Source: Candidatus Thalassarchaeaceae archaeon (GTDB lineage: Archaea; Thermoplasmatota; Poseidoniia; Poseidoniales; Thalassarchaeaceae). From it: a stretch of 64,000 nt of DNA. The DNA is taken from NCBI GenBank assembly GCA_023268715.1, contig JALRLV010000003.1, positions 93,919 through 157,918 on the forward strand, read 5' to 3'. The position numbers and the translations under genes are program-made. The stretch's first letter is position 1. Every line of letters begins with the position of its first letter. The notes under the pieces are model-generated. The model saw only the letters and a list, made by a program, of their open reading frames with translations, was not told the origin of the DNA and did not search any database. Below, one piece after another: positions 34,822 through 43,049 of this stretch.

Positions 34822-37380
34822 TCAATCTTCATTTGACCTTCGAACTTCTGCTGCCAGAAGTCCGGGGAGGACAATCAATGCCAGGATTAATGAGAAGGCT
34901 ACAGAAATCGAACTCACTAGCCCAAAGTCCTTGATCACAGGTACCGGAGATAGAATTAGCACCATGAACCCACAAATAGTGGTGCCTGCTGACATAATCA
35001 AGGCAGAACCCGTTGTAGCATACATGTCCCTCATCGATGCCCAAGTCCCCATTCCAGATTCTCTATTAGCCTCAAATTTTCTCCAAACATGTATGGAATA
35101 ATCAATACCCAGACCGATTGTTAGAGCGGTAATCATCACTGTCAATACATTCCAATTGATGCCTAAAACAGCCATCGCTCCAACCACCCAAGTCCCGGCT
35201 ATTCCAACAGGTAGAATTACCACCATCGAAGGCCCAAACCTTCGTGTAAGGGCCACTAATACGAATAGGGAAACTGCCAGGCTGAAAGCAGTTGACTGAA
35301 CTTGAGAAATAACTAGACCGGACAAGACATTATGGACAAGAATCAGGTCTCCACTCAGATGAACTCTAAATCCTGTAGCATCTTCTAAACTAATTTCAAA
35401 TTCCTTGAATTGATTAGCCAATCCAGAAGATTCCTCGCTATTTCCAGCCGTAACATCGACTCGCATCCTGAGGTACCTAAGGGCGTTACCATCATCGGTT
35501 AATGCCACATAATTTGCAGTTCTTTCTCCCCATGTTTGGCCACGAATTGGTTCGCCAATTGTTTCGTTGGCTAGTAGGTAACCTACGGCTGAGGCCAAAT
35601 CTCCTTCAGAAAATTCTCCAGTAACATCAACAGCACCGTCGAAGACACCTAAGTTATACATCTCTCCAAAGTTTTCATCGTTCTCTATTGCATCTCTTAT
35701 AATCGGGTAGAGCCCATCATAGGAGGGTCTAGATGTGCCCTCTGGGGTTACAACATTTGTCGTCCATACCAAATCCTCATCGAGTCGATTTAATTCCTTT
35801 AGCAGGTCTCTTTCTCCAGTAAGTGCCTCCATTCCAGAGGACGGCTCAATCAGTATGTCAACAGATTTCAAAGCCTCCACTTCATATGAATCATACATCG
35901 AGTTTCTAACTTCAATTACTTCCATTTCCTCGCCTAAGAAGTCGGTCAACTCGAATTTGGTGTCTAACTGTCCGACAGAAACAACAACTGAGGAAAGGGT
36001 GAGTCCAACTACTGTTAGTAGTATTAGAGCCGTGTGCCTTCTCTGAATCTCAGTAGCAATCGTAGTAAATCCGGGTAATTCCATTGACCTGCGGGCACTG
36101 AATCGGTTGGTTTTCTCAACCAGTACGAGTAAGGCGCCGACAGTGACTGTGCTGGCTACAAAGGCAGATACAACACCCAAGGCTAATGTCAATCCAAAAG
36201 ATTTCAAGGGTGGTAAAGGCGATAGGAAATTAGCAAGGAAAGCAAATGCGGTCGTTATCACAGATAGGGTGAGTGCTAGTCTAAGAATAGAAAACGATCT
36301 GACCCATGCCTGCGCGGGGCTAATGGAGGTCTCTCGTGCCTTCTCATAGGCGCGTTGCAAATGAATTGAATAATCGATACCTAAGCCCAATACGACAGGA
36401 GCAACTGCAACTTCTAGAATTGAAAATTCGGATCCCGCTAGTGCTCTAATACCGTATGTCCATACCAAAGCAGCCGTTAATCCAAGCAATGGAGCGGCCA
36501 CCATCATTATCGATCTGAAAGCAAGTGCTAGGACTAGGACAACCACTAGGATAGAAAGGATAAGTAGCCAGAGCAGATTATCCAATGTAGATTCGTTGAT
36601 ATCATTGGTTACTAAGTCGTCTGAAACTACTCCATAATCCAACGCAGAGCCTTCTGCTTGAGACCTCTTTTCCAACAATTCCCGTAATTGAATCGCTTTT
36701 TGCAGCCTATCATCTGCACCCAGGTCTCCTTCTATTTCGATAACCCACATTGTACTGGATGCTGTTGGCGTTGGATTACCTTCACCTCCATTTGCTAACC
36801 AATCACAAATTGGTTCGTAATCAAAATCGGAGTGGAGCATAACTGATCTGGCAAAAGAAGCCGTGGCAATCGCTCTCTCTTCTCCAATTGCATCTGTACA
36901 TTCCTCATCCACAACGATCGCTTCAAGCAACTCTTCCCAATTATTGAAGTCGGATAGATTCCGACTTTCCTCATCTCTTTCTTCAAGAGCCACTTGAATA
37001 ATTTGAGCCGCATTTATGTGAGAGGTGATAAAATCTCCATTTGATGCGGATAGAGAGTTTATTGCTTGAAAATCAGAGCGAAGTTGCTGAAGGGCCCCCA
37101 TTTCTAATACATTTGCTCCTTCTTGTGTTGGTTCGATATGGACATAAATACGGTGTGGAGAGGGCGGCATCACCTCTTCCATTCTGTCAATTGCTGCATC
37201 AGCATCTGAATCTGGAGCGAATGCAGCAAGGTCTGTTTGAAATTCGGGCATTGGGCTTAAAGCAAGTCCCGTGACAATGGTTAGCAGTATGCTGATTACA
37301 ACTATTGCAGGAGCCGATTTTTCAAAGGTCTGGGCAACCCGAATCTCTAGTCCGGGCCGTGCAACCATTGGCATCCCCAT
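34822..37380 (-). CDS. RND/MMPL-superfamily membrane transporter
   Basis: An 852-residue protein with the two-fold RND layout: helix 1 (about 22-42), a large outside domain (about 45-255), six helices, a second helix-and-loop unit, then six more helices. The key repeats VLGLGIDYSIHLQRAYE and TIGLGIDYSIHVWRKFE mark the charged transmembrane relay of MMPL/HAE3-type proteins. Lipids or hydrophobic compounds are the likely cargo, but substrate and direction are unknown. A second member lies at 43050. ATG at 37380 is preferred over TTG at 37386. Confidence 0.9.
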   Translation of the reverse strand: MGMPMVARPGLEIRVAQTFEKSAPAIVVISILLTIVTGLALSPMPEFQTDLAAFAPDSDADAAIDRMEEVMPPSPHRIYVHIEPTQEGANVLEMGALQQLRSDFQAINSLSASNGDFITSHINAAQIIQVALEERDEESRNLSDFNNWEELLEAIVVDEECTDAIGEERAIATASFARSVMLHSDFDYEPICDWLANGGEGNPTPTASSTMWVIEIEGDLGADDRLQKAIQLRELLEKRSQAEGSALDYGVVSDDLVTNDINESTLDNLLWLLILSILVVVLVLALAFRSIMMVAAPLLGLTAALVWTYGIRALAGSEFSILEVAVAPVVLGLGIDYSIHLQRAYEKARETSISPAQAWVRSFSILRLALTLSVITTAFAFLANFLSPLPPLKSFGLTLALGVVSAFVASTVTVGALLVLVEKTNRFSARRSMELPGFTTIATEIQRRHTALILLTVVGLTLSSVVVSVGQLDTKFELTDFLGEEMEVIEVRNSMYDSYEVEALKSVDILIEPSSGMEALTGERDLLKELNRLDEDLVWTTNVVTPEGTSRPSYDGLYPIIRDAIENDENFGEMYNLGVFDGAVDVTGEFSEGDLASAVGYLLANETIGEPIRGQTWGERTANYVALTDDGNALRYLRMRVDVTAGNSEESSGLANQFKEFEISLEDATGFRVHLSGDLILVHNVLSGLVISQVQSTAFSLAVSLFVLVALTRRFGPSMVVILPVGIAGTWVVGAMAVLGINWNVLTVMITALTIGLGIDYSIHVWRKFEANRESGMGTWASMRDMYATTGSALIMSAGTTICGFMVLILSPVPVIKDFGLVSSISVAFSLILALIVLPGLLAAEVRRSNED

Positions 37381-37390
37381 CACCAATGGC

Positions 37391-37428
37391 TAAATAATTC
37401 AAGCAGTAAATTGGACCCTTAGGGTCCA
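37391..37428 (+). promoter_or_regulatory. AT-rich box and perfect inverted repeat upstream of rpoL
   Basis: TAAATAAT at about 37391-37398 could serve as a TATA box. It is followed by TGGACCC (37412-37418), spacer TTA, and GGGTCCA (37422-37428). The repeat lies where transcription would begin, 49 bases before the rpoL ATG. Confidence 0.4.
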
Positions 37429-37477
37429 GCAATCTGATGAAAGGCCTCAAAAGGGAAAGTCCGGTGGCGCGGTCGTC

Positions 37478-37735
37478 ATGCCAGTGAAGGTACTCAAGAA
37501 TGAAGGGTCTGAAATCCGATTACGTCTGATTGGCGAAGACCATTCCACACTGCAATTGTTTAGGTCTCGCCTGAACGCTAATGACAAGGTCGAGTATGCG
37601 AATTTCTTCACCGGGCACCCTGACCTTGACGAACCAGAACTCTATGTTAGAGTCAAGAAAGGAGCCAAGGCGGACAAGATTGTGAAGGATCTATGTTCCG
37701 ACGTAGCGAAGGAATTTGCCGACCTCAGCTTCTGA
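37478..37735 (+). CDS. rpoL: DNA-directed RNA polymerase subunit L (Rpo11)
   Basis: The small assembly subunit that pairs with subunit D in the archaeal polymerase, homologous to eukaryotic RPB11 and AC19. The 85-residue protein has the family phrase GEDHSTLQLFRSRLNANDKVEYANF...HPDLDEPELYVRVKKG, split here for length, matching the GEDHTL...L and HPLxxEPxLxI signatures. ATG at 37478. truD follows after 13 bases, so the two are likely co-transcribed. Confidence 0.95.
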   Translation: MPVKVLKNEGSEIRLRLIGEDHSTLQLFRSRLNANDKVEYANFFTGHPDLDEPELYVRVKKGAKADKIVKDLCSDVAKEFADLSF

Positions 37736-37748
37736 GGACGGTGGAATT

Positions 37749-39170
37749 TTGGCTAAAGCCACATTTGATTTAGGCAACACTGAGGATATTGAGAGGTATC
37801 TAGGTCTGGACCGTTGGGCGCACAAAGGCCCAGGTATCGGTGGGCTACTGAAGGTACGAATTGAGGACTTCAGGGTAGAGGAAGTATCTCGCACTCCTGC
37901 CTTAGACAAAAAGGGCCGATTTACAGTTGTAAGGGCGACCCTCCACAACTGGGAAACCAATCGTTACTTGCGAAGATTGGCCGGAGCATGTGGAATAAGT
38001 CGAAAGAGAATTTTCTCCTCAGGACTCAAAGATAAAAGGGCTGTAACAACCCAATTATTGGTTATCGACGCACCAAGGCATAAGGTGGAATCAGTCGAAA
38101 TCCCAGATACGGAATTGGAAATCTTAGGCCGCACTCACCAGAAGGTGGGAATGAGTGATCACGACGGTAATCGTTTCACGATTACAGTGCGTGGATGTTG
38201 TGATGCTGACGGTTCTCCTCTCGATGCCAAAGAAGCGATGAGAAGAGTCTTGGAGATTAGACAGGGTATGGCTCAAAGGCTTGGTGATGATGCCTTTCCA
38301 AATTGGATAGGACCCCAAAGGTTCGGAGCAACAAGGCCTGTCACACCTAAGGTCGGTCGAGCGGTCGTGGAGGGTGATTATGAGAGGGCAGTAGACCTTT
38401 ATCTCGGTATGCCCGGTACAAGTATGACAGACGAGGTTAGCGCTTTTCGCAAAATGTGGTTGGATAGCAAGGACCCGGCAGCTTGTTTAGAACTGGCTCC
38501 CGATCACTTAGGTTATGAAAAGAGCATTCTAGAAACATTGGTTAAAAATCCTGAAAATTATCTCAAGGGGTTCAGAGCATTACCGTCTTCGCTACAATTG
38601 CTAACTATACATTCTCTACAATCTCTCGCTTTCAATCACTCTTTGGCAGGACGATTAGAAGCGGGCTTGGACCTTCTCGAACCTGAGTTAGGTGATTTGG
38701 TTGCGCCCATACAGGCCAGTGGTAGAGTCGATGTCTCGAAGATGGCCTTGGTAACTGAAACTAATCTAGATAGGTGCAAAAGAAATTGTAAACTCGGCCG
38801 ACTAGCAGTTACAGGACCTCTGCCAGGACAAGATGCAAGTTTAGCAGGGGGGTTGCCAGGGGAAATTGAGGTCAAGGCACTTCAAAATACTGAATTGGAG
38901 AATCTCGACTGGCGAGTCAAAAAAATCCCAAACCTTTCAACCAATGGTACAAGGCGTCCTTTGAGTGTGGTATTTCGTGATTTCAACGTAGAAGAGGCAA
39001 CATTGCTCTCCGAGGATTCTTTTTCCGAACGTTGGGACAAAGGCCCAGATGAGGCAGACAGGTGGCATCCCGAAGGAGCAAATTTGCGAATTAGATTTAC
39101 CCTTCCACCTGGCACTTACGCAACTGTATTGATGCGTGAATTTATGCGGTCGCCATTAGACCACTATTAG
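37749..39170 (+). CDS. truD: tRNA pseudouridine(13) synthase TruD, archaeal type
   Basis: Modifies U13 of tRNAs. The protein shows KVRIEDFRVEEV near the start, then GLKDKRAVTTQ with the catalytic Asp. The sequence NRFTITVRGC and the NWIGPQRFGATRPVT signature follow, and the family-specific TRUD insertion domain interrupts the second half. Length is 473 residues. I chose TTG at 37749, which has GGTGG six bases upstream; an upstream TTG at 37716 would overlap rpoL. There is no ATG near the N-terminus. Confidence 0.93.
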   Translation: MAKATFDLGNTEDIERYLGLDRWAHKGPGIGGLLKVRIEDFRVEEVSRTPALDKKGRFTVVRATLHNWETNRYLRRLAGACGISRKRIFSSGLKDKRAVTTQLLVIDAPRHKVESVEIPDTELEILGRTHQKVGMSDHDGNRFTITVRGCCDADGSPLDAKEAMRRVLEIRQGMAQRLGDDAFPNWIGPQRFGATRPVTPKVGRAVVEGDYERAVDLYLGMPGTSMTDEVSAFRKMWLDSKDPAACLELAPDHLGYEKSILETLVKNPENYLKGFRALPSSLQLLTIHSLQSLAFNHSLAGRLEAGLDLLEPELGDLVAPIQASGRVDVSKMALVTETNLDRCKRNCKLGRLAVTGPLPGQDASLAGGLPGEIEVKALQNTELENLDWRVKKIPNLSTNGTRRPLSVVFRDFNVEEATLLSEDSFSERWDKGPDEADRWHPEGANLRIRFTLPPGTYATVLMREFMRSPLDHY

Positions 39171-39173
39171 ACG

Positions 39174-39193
39174 TGATATGGGGCTCTATATCA
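39174..39193. terminator. Inverted repeat between convergent truD and aEF1-beta genes
   Basis: TGATAT (39174-39179) and ATATCA (39188-39193) flank GGGGCTCT. It fills the 20-base gap and includes the stop codon of the aEF1-beta gene. A bidirectional end-of-transcript hairpin is plausible; there is no T-run. Confidence 0.3.
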
Positions 39194-39457
39194 GAGTCGA
39201 CCCATTTCTAGAGCTTCGATTTGTCCGACATTTTGGTCGATTTCTTTAACTCTTGATTCGAATCCGTCGACAATACCTTCTCCTTCTCCGAGAACGGCTT
39301 GAACTTCAATGAACATCATGCCAAATGCTAGGGGTTTAATCTCACATGCTTGGACTTCTTCCATTGATGAAATGGTATTGGCAATACCCTCGTAGTCAGG
39401 ACTTCCATCTTCTGGCTGGTCAATTGTGACCTTGTACTTTACAACAACATGACCCAT
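39191..39457 (-). CDS. Translation elongation factor 1-beta (aEF1B)
   Basis: The archaeal guanine-nucleotide exchange factor for aEF1-alpha. The 88-residue alpha-beta protein has the family layout: GHVVVKYKVTIDQPEDGSPD at the start, then CEIKPLAFGMMFIEVQAVLG with the conserved PLAFGL-like loop. It ends VGQIEALEMGRL, matching the usual C-terminal strand. ATG at 39457. The upstream neighbour on the same strand is a 55-residue zinc-finger protein, a pairing also seen in haloarchaea. Confidence 0.93.
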   Translation of the reverse strand: MGHVVVKYKVTIDQPEDGSPDYEGIANTISSMEEVQACEIKPLAFGMMFIEVQAVLGEGEGIVDGFESRVKEIDQNVGQIEALEMGRL

Positions 39458-39478
39458 GTAGATTCACCTAGTGAGGTA

Positions 39479-39646
39479 TCAGGGACCCTCAAAACCGCAA
39501 TTTGGGCAAACATAGGTTACTGCCTGAACCCGACATCTCTCGCTACGTCCTATGGATTCTCCACACTCAGGGCATGGGAATGCAGTGCTATTGTTCTCCA
39601 CCAATGGAAGACCGGAAGAGGTGCAGATGTCTGTTCTTGCTGCCAT
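39479..39646 (-). CDS. Small zinc-finger protein (HVO_2753-like), partner gene of aEF1B
   Basis: A 55-residue protein read from ATG at 39646 to TGA at 39479. It carries an early Cys (DICTSSGLPL), then CPECG, a single Cys in RCRVQ, and CPNCGFEGP at the very end. This layout, including the terminal CPxCGFxGP, matches small archaeal zinc-finger proteins of the HVO_2753 type. The start is 21 bases upstream of the aEF1B gene on the same strand, the same order as in haloarchaea. In haloarchaea relatives affect motility and biofilm formation; RNA or ribosome contact here is inferred. The first site has one Cys where relatives have two, so zinc binding there may be altered. Confidence 0.88.
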   Translation of the reverse strand: MAARTDICTSSGLPLVENNSTAFPCPECGESIGRSERCRVQAVTYVCPNCGFEGP

Positions 39647-39794
39647 TACGTTGTCCCTCAGCGAGGCGGGCGAGCCACCCCTCCCTTTTAGCGTTGACCG
39701 ACGCCAAGATGGTAGTTACATCTCCTCAGTATTCTCATTTCGAACTTGGAATGGGTTGAAATCAGCAAGCCTTTACGGAATCTCAGGAATAGCA

Positions 39795-40247
39795 ATGGAC
39801 AAATCCGAACTTTCACTTACAGGCGAACAGGTTGACCTGTCGAAATATGTCGAGGATGCTGGCGGAATACATGGGTTGAGAGATATCGATAAGGTTCGTG
39901 GATGGAATAATATCGAATATGGAGCGGGATTATCTGGGAAGAACACGCCAGCGACGAAGTTGTCTATGAACAAGGCCTTCATCCCTCCAGGGGGGGTTGC
40001 CGCTGCCCACATTCATGTCGATTTCGATGTCATGGTATTCCTCCTCAAAGGATCCGTGAGGCACGAATTTGGGCCCGGATGTCGAAAATCAGTAGTACAT
40101 AGTGCTGGAGATATGTTCTATATCGAACCCGGACTTCCTCACGAGGTGTTCAATTGCTCGGATACAGATTGGGTTGAGGCAATAGTAGCTCGTTCAGATG
40201 CCTCTGAATGGCAAAACATTGTCCCATACGACAGAGATTCTGAGTAA
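39795..40247 (+). CDS. Cupin-domain protein
   Basis: A 150-residue single-domain cupin. The first metal motif is AAAHIHVDFDVMVFLLKGS, with paired His and a downstream Glu/Asp position. The second is GDMFYIEPGLPHEVFN, with PxGxxH-type geometry. Small cupins of this kind bind Fe, Mn or Zn and may be dioxygenases, isomerases or storage folds; the reaction cannot be inferred. The frame is open upstream, but that part is antisense to the zinc-finger gene. ATG at 39795 gives the natural domain start. Confidence 0.85.
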   Translation: MDKSELSLTGEQVDLSKYVEDAGGIHGLRDIDKVRGWNNIEYGAGLSGKNTPATKLSMNKAFIPPGGVAAAHIHVDFDVMVFLLKGSVRHEFGPGCRKSVVHSAGDMFYIEPGLPHEVFNCSDTDWVEAIVARSDASEWQNIVPYDRDSE

Positions 40248-40721
40248 TTATTCAATCACTCGAAGAGTACCATTTCTACCAGTTGAAACTACTCTTTCAC
40301 CGAGCCTTTGTTTACACCAACCATCTGTAATTTGAATAATATCTCCTGTAGCAACCTGTTCGATTTGTTCATCCCAAAGTACCAATCCTACAACTCCAGA
40401 TTCATCACGTCCACAGGCAGCGGCGACCCGGCCTGTCCAATTTCTGCTAGAAACAACTCTAGGAGGATATCTACGTAAGACTAGAACTTCTAGATAGGAT
40501 ACAGGACTGCCTGCTTTCAATCGACTTACTTTCGTCTTACGTCTTCCACGATTTTGATCTTTGCTATTTCCTTTAGAATCAATCAAAATTTTCTTTTCTA
40601 TATTGCTAAGTTTATTCATTTGAATCGTTTGAACTAACCACATTACAATATCAATCCCAATTAGGGGAGTAAAGTGAAACTGAAAGTCCCCTACGGAATA
40701 ACTGAAAGTGAACGATTTCAT
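40248..40721 (-). CDS. OB-fold nucleic-acid-binding protein, RPA/SSB-like
   Basis: The C-terminal 110 residues look like a single OB fold of archaeal RPA type: LEVLVLRRYPPRVVSSRNWT, then VAAACGRDESGVVGLVLWDEQ and ATGDIIQITDGWCKQRLG, matching the strand, loop and lid pattern of single-stranded DNA or RNA binders. Before it is a Lys/Arg-rich linker. The ATG at 40721 overlaps the FtsJ stop (ATGA), but the first 34 residues look unlike protein and cover an inverted repeat, so the ATG at 40619 may be the true start. Likely co-transcribed with ftsJ. Confidence 0.78.
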   Translation of the reverse strand: MKSFTFSYSVGDFQFHFTPLIGIDIVMWLVQTIQMNKLSNIEKKILIDSKGNSKDQNRGRRKTKVSRLKAGSPVSYLEVLVLRRYPPRVVSSRNWTGRVAAACGRDESGVVGLVLWDEQIEQVATGDIIQITDGWCKQRLGERVVSTGRNGTLRVIE

Positions 40722-41467
40722 TCCTCTTCTTTCTTGGTTAACCGTCGAAAACCGCTTACGATTTCTTGTTTATCGTCATCTTCCTCTACATTCACTCCAA
40801 CTTCTGTCAGGTGTTTTTGAACCTGTGAATAAGCACTCTTACCCCGTGCTCCCTTGCGCGGTTTAGGCAAACGATTACGACAGACTAGGTAGGTCTCAGA
40901 CGAGGCATTACGACTAGCCATAGGGGCAAAACGTTGGACATTAGCGAACCGATCTTTTGCAGCCAAAATTAAACCTTCAATTCCAACTCCTTGGAATATT
41001 TTGGTAACAAATGCGCCCCCTGGTGCTAACATTCCCATTGCTACATCCAGCGTCATAGTGGAGAGTTCTAGAGAAATGGCTTGGTCTGTATCATATCTTC
41101 CAGTCAATTTTGGAGAGATATCCGACAAGACAACATTCAGTTCTCTCCCTTCTAGTAAGTCTTCAATTCTATCAATTGTCTCTTGTTGTGAAATATCTCC
41201 TTGAATGATACTTGCACCTTCAACAGGAGATGTAGATTTCAAGTCAACACCAATTACTACTCCTTCTAACCCAGCCTCCTCAACAGAAACCTGCGTCCAT
41301 CCACCTGGGTGACATCCTACGTCTAGAACAACATCGGATTCTCTGATCAGTTGAAACTTCTCTTGAATTTGTTTGAGTTTGTAGGCAGAACGAGCCCTGT
41401 ATCCTTTGGACTTTGCTTGTCTACGCCACGGATCGCGCCGATTCTCTTGGTACCAGCGCTTACTCAT
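40718..41467 (-). CDS. FtsJ/RlmE-like RNA ribose 2'-O-methyltransferase
   Basis: A 249-residue Rossmann-fold methyltransferase using S-adenosylmethionine. The SAM-binding LDVGCHPGGWTQV is clear. The K-D-K-E catalytic tetrad can be placed: Lys in RARSAYKLKQI, Asp in LSDISPKLTG, Lys in FVTKIFQG and Glu in ASSETYLVC. Targets are probably 23S rRNA U2552 or, as in eukaryotic relatives, tRNA. The C-terminal tail is charged and extra. ATG at 41467. Downstream the OB-fold gene overlaps by four bases. Confidence 0.92.
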   Translation of the reverse strand: MSKRWYQENRRDPWRRQAKSKGYRARSAYKLKQIQEKFQLIRESDVVLDVGCHPGGWTQVSVEEAGLEGVVIGVDLKSTSPVEGASIIQGDISQQETIDRIEDLLEGRELNVVLSDISPKLTGRYDTDQAISLELSTMTLDVAMGMLAPGGAFVTKIFQGVGIEGLILAAKDRFANVQRFAPMASRNASSETYLVCRNRLPKPRKGARGKSAYSQVQKHLTEVGVNVEEDDDKQEIVSGFRRLTKKEEE

Positions 41468-41529
41468 ATTCGCTCGTCAAGCCCATCAGTTATGAATCCG
41501 AGGCGCAGATTTAGCAAATCGGGTTTATC

Positions 41530-42471
41530 TCACAGGCCGATTTCGTCAATCAGTGCCCTAGCGGTATGTCTGATTGCTGCCTCTGATTGCATAGTAGGTT
41601 CAAATCCGGTTGAAAATAAATATTCGACATCTAGACTTGTCTTTGGAACATCACCAGCCCAACCTCGGTCGCCACCTGTGTATTCAATTGAAACACCCTC
41701 TAAACCGGACTCTTCAACAACAATTTCAGCGATTCTTCTGACTGAGCAAGTATCGCCAGTACCTAGGTTGTACAGATTTATTGCATCATCGGTACCGTCT
41801 ACAATGTGTACCATTGCTCTAACACAATCTTCTGCAGACATGTAGGACTTTTCTTGTAATCCATTACCTAAAACTTCCAATCTACTTGGGTCATTCTTCA
41901 ATTTGTGAATAAAGTCGTAAATCACTCCATGAGTACCTCTTGGGCCGACGATATTTGCAAAGCGGTGAATCCAAGATTTAGCCCCGAATGTTCCACACCA
42001 TGCGGTGATTAGTGCCTCGCTTGCCAACTTACTTGCTCCATAGAGTGAGATTGGCTTTACTGGCCCGTATGTTTCAGGCGTTGGCATTACATTCGCCTCT
42101 CCATAAATCGCGCTTGATGAGGAAAATGAAATTCTCTTCACACCAGAATTTCTCATCGCTTCGAGTACATTGTAAGTTGCAACAGTACCTTGACGCAGGT
42201 CGGTATCGGTGACTTCTGTACCTAAACGAATATCGGGGTTTGCAGCTAAATGATGGACGGTTTCTATACCTTCCATAGCTGAATTTAATGAATCAAAATC
42301 AAGGAGATCACCTTTGACGATTTCAACCATTCCAGAACCCTGATGGTGGTCTAGGAAATCTTCTCTTCCACTAGAAAAATTGTCAAACACTCGAACTCTT
42401 TTGCCTTGTGCGACCAATGTATCGACTAGGTGAGAACCGATGAATCCTGCGCCTCCTGTGACTAGTTCCAT
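41530..42471 (-). CDS. NAD-dependent sugar-nucleotide epimerase/dehydratase (GalE-like)
   Basis: An extended short-chain dehydrogenase of 313 residues. The NAD-binding TGGAGFIGSHLVD stands at the very N-terminus from ATG at 42471. The catalytic Ser (SFSSSSAIYGEA) and YGASK with Tyr and Lys are in place. The later HRFANIVGPRG is typical of UDP-glucose 4-epimerase relatives from archaea. It likely acts in nucleotide-sugar supply for glycosylating surface proteins, of which this window has many; the exact substrate is not readable. An in-frame upstream ATG at 42519 is less likely. Confidence 0.9.
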   Translation of the reverse strand: MELVTGGAGFIGSHLVDTLVAQGKRVRVFDNFSSGREDFLDHHQGSGMVEIVKGDLLDFDSLNSAMEGIETVHHLAANPDIRLGTEVTDTDLRQGTVATYNVLEAMRNSGVKRISFSSSSAIYGEANVMPTPETYGPVKPISLYGASKLASEALITAWCGTFGAKSWIHRFANIVGPRGTHGVIYDFIHKLKNDPSRLEVLGNGLQEKSYMSAEDCVRAMVHIVDGTDDAINLYNLGTGDTCSVRRIAEIVVEESGLEGVSIEYTGGDRGWAGDVPKTSLDVEYLFSTGFEPTMQSEAAIRHTARALIDEIGL

Positions 42472-42725
42472 GGTTGCGCCACTTACGCATCTACTTTGAG
42501 CCATTCGCCGTATTGACAAATTAATAATCTAGGATAATTTAATGAAAAATTTTGAAAATCAGCTAATACCAGGCCCTCATTCAGTTTCAGTCATTCCGTC
42601 ATCATATCCACAGCCACAGCCTTAGGAAGTGTACCAGAGAAACCAGTTTCACTTTCATTCTCCTCTCATTTATTGTATTCATATCTAGGTCCGCATTTCG
42701 GCCTTCAACTTGGAGGTAAGAAAAT

Positions 42726-42974
42726 ATGCCAAAGACATCAAGCAAAAATGAACAGCCCGAGAACGAACAGAACACCACCCTTGTTGGGTGGGCTAGGCAA
42801 AGTCAAGCCGGAGGTGCGCTAAAGATTAGTTTACATCGAGATGCAATTGATAACTGCCACACATACACGACCTCTGACGGAACCGAATATGTGCCCCTTG
42901 TGATTAGTACCGCCGCTCTACGCCGAGTATTAGAAGGGCAGCAGACTGTAACCACCGTAAGTCAGTTCTCATAG
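42726..42974 (+). CDS. Small conserved-looking protein, 82 residues, unknown
   Basis: ATG at 42726 with a strong ribosome-binding site (GGAGGT nine bases upstream). TATTG-like and CATTTATT elements near 42667-42675 could form the promoter. A disordered N-terminus of about 18 residues precedes a compact part (VGWARQSQAGGALKISLHRD, then YVPLVISTAALRRVLEGQQT). The ending with LxxVLxGxxxVTTVxQ recalls small uncharacterised archaeal proteins, but no family can be named. It has no membrane segment or Cys. A perfect hairpin spans its stop codon. Confidence 0.68.
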   Translation: MPKTSSKNEQPENEQNTTLVGWARQSQAGGALKISLHRDAIDNCHTYTTSDGTEYVPLVISTAALRRVLEGQQTVTTVSQFS

Positions 42975-42980
42975 AACTGA
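42962..42980 (+). terminator. Perfect hairpin spanning a stop codon
   Basis: TCAGTTCT (42962-42969) and AGAACTGA (42973-42980) are separated by CAT. The hairpin includes the last codons and TAG of the 82-residue gene and is followed by an AT-rich stretch. A role at the transcript end is likely but unproven. Confidence 0.4.
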
Positions 42981-42992
42981 ATTAAAATCAGC

Positions 42993-43039
42993 CTCCCACC
43001 GAGCGCTCATGCGATTGTTTCATGTGGGCTCGGTGGGGG
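42993..43039. promoter_or_regulatory. Long GC-rich inverted repeat upstream of the second RND gene
   Basis: Arms of 12 bases at 42993-43004 (CTCCCACCGAGC) and 43028-43039 (GCTCGGTGGGGG) match with one G-T pair, around a 23-base loop. The right arm ends 10 bases before the GTG at 43050 and holds the only G-rich ribosome-binding candidate. It could terminate the 82-residue gene's transcript or control translation of the RND gene. Confidence 0.45.
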
Positions 43040-43049
43040 CAACATCACC

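Noticed and set aside
39552..39794. N-terminal extension of the cupin protein
   Set aside because: It runs antisense through the 55-residue zinc-finger gene; the cupin begins naturally at 39795.
42541..42720. Short frames in the gap before the 82-residue gene, including a Cys-rich 14-codon stretch on the minus strand
   Set aside because: All are under 28 codons and lack a start codon with ribosome-binding site; no reading frame can be defended.
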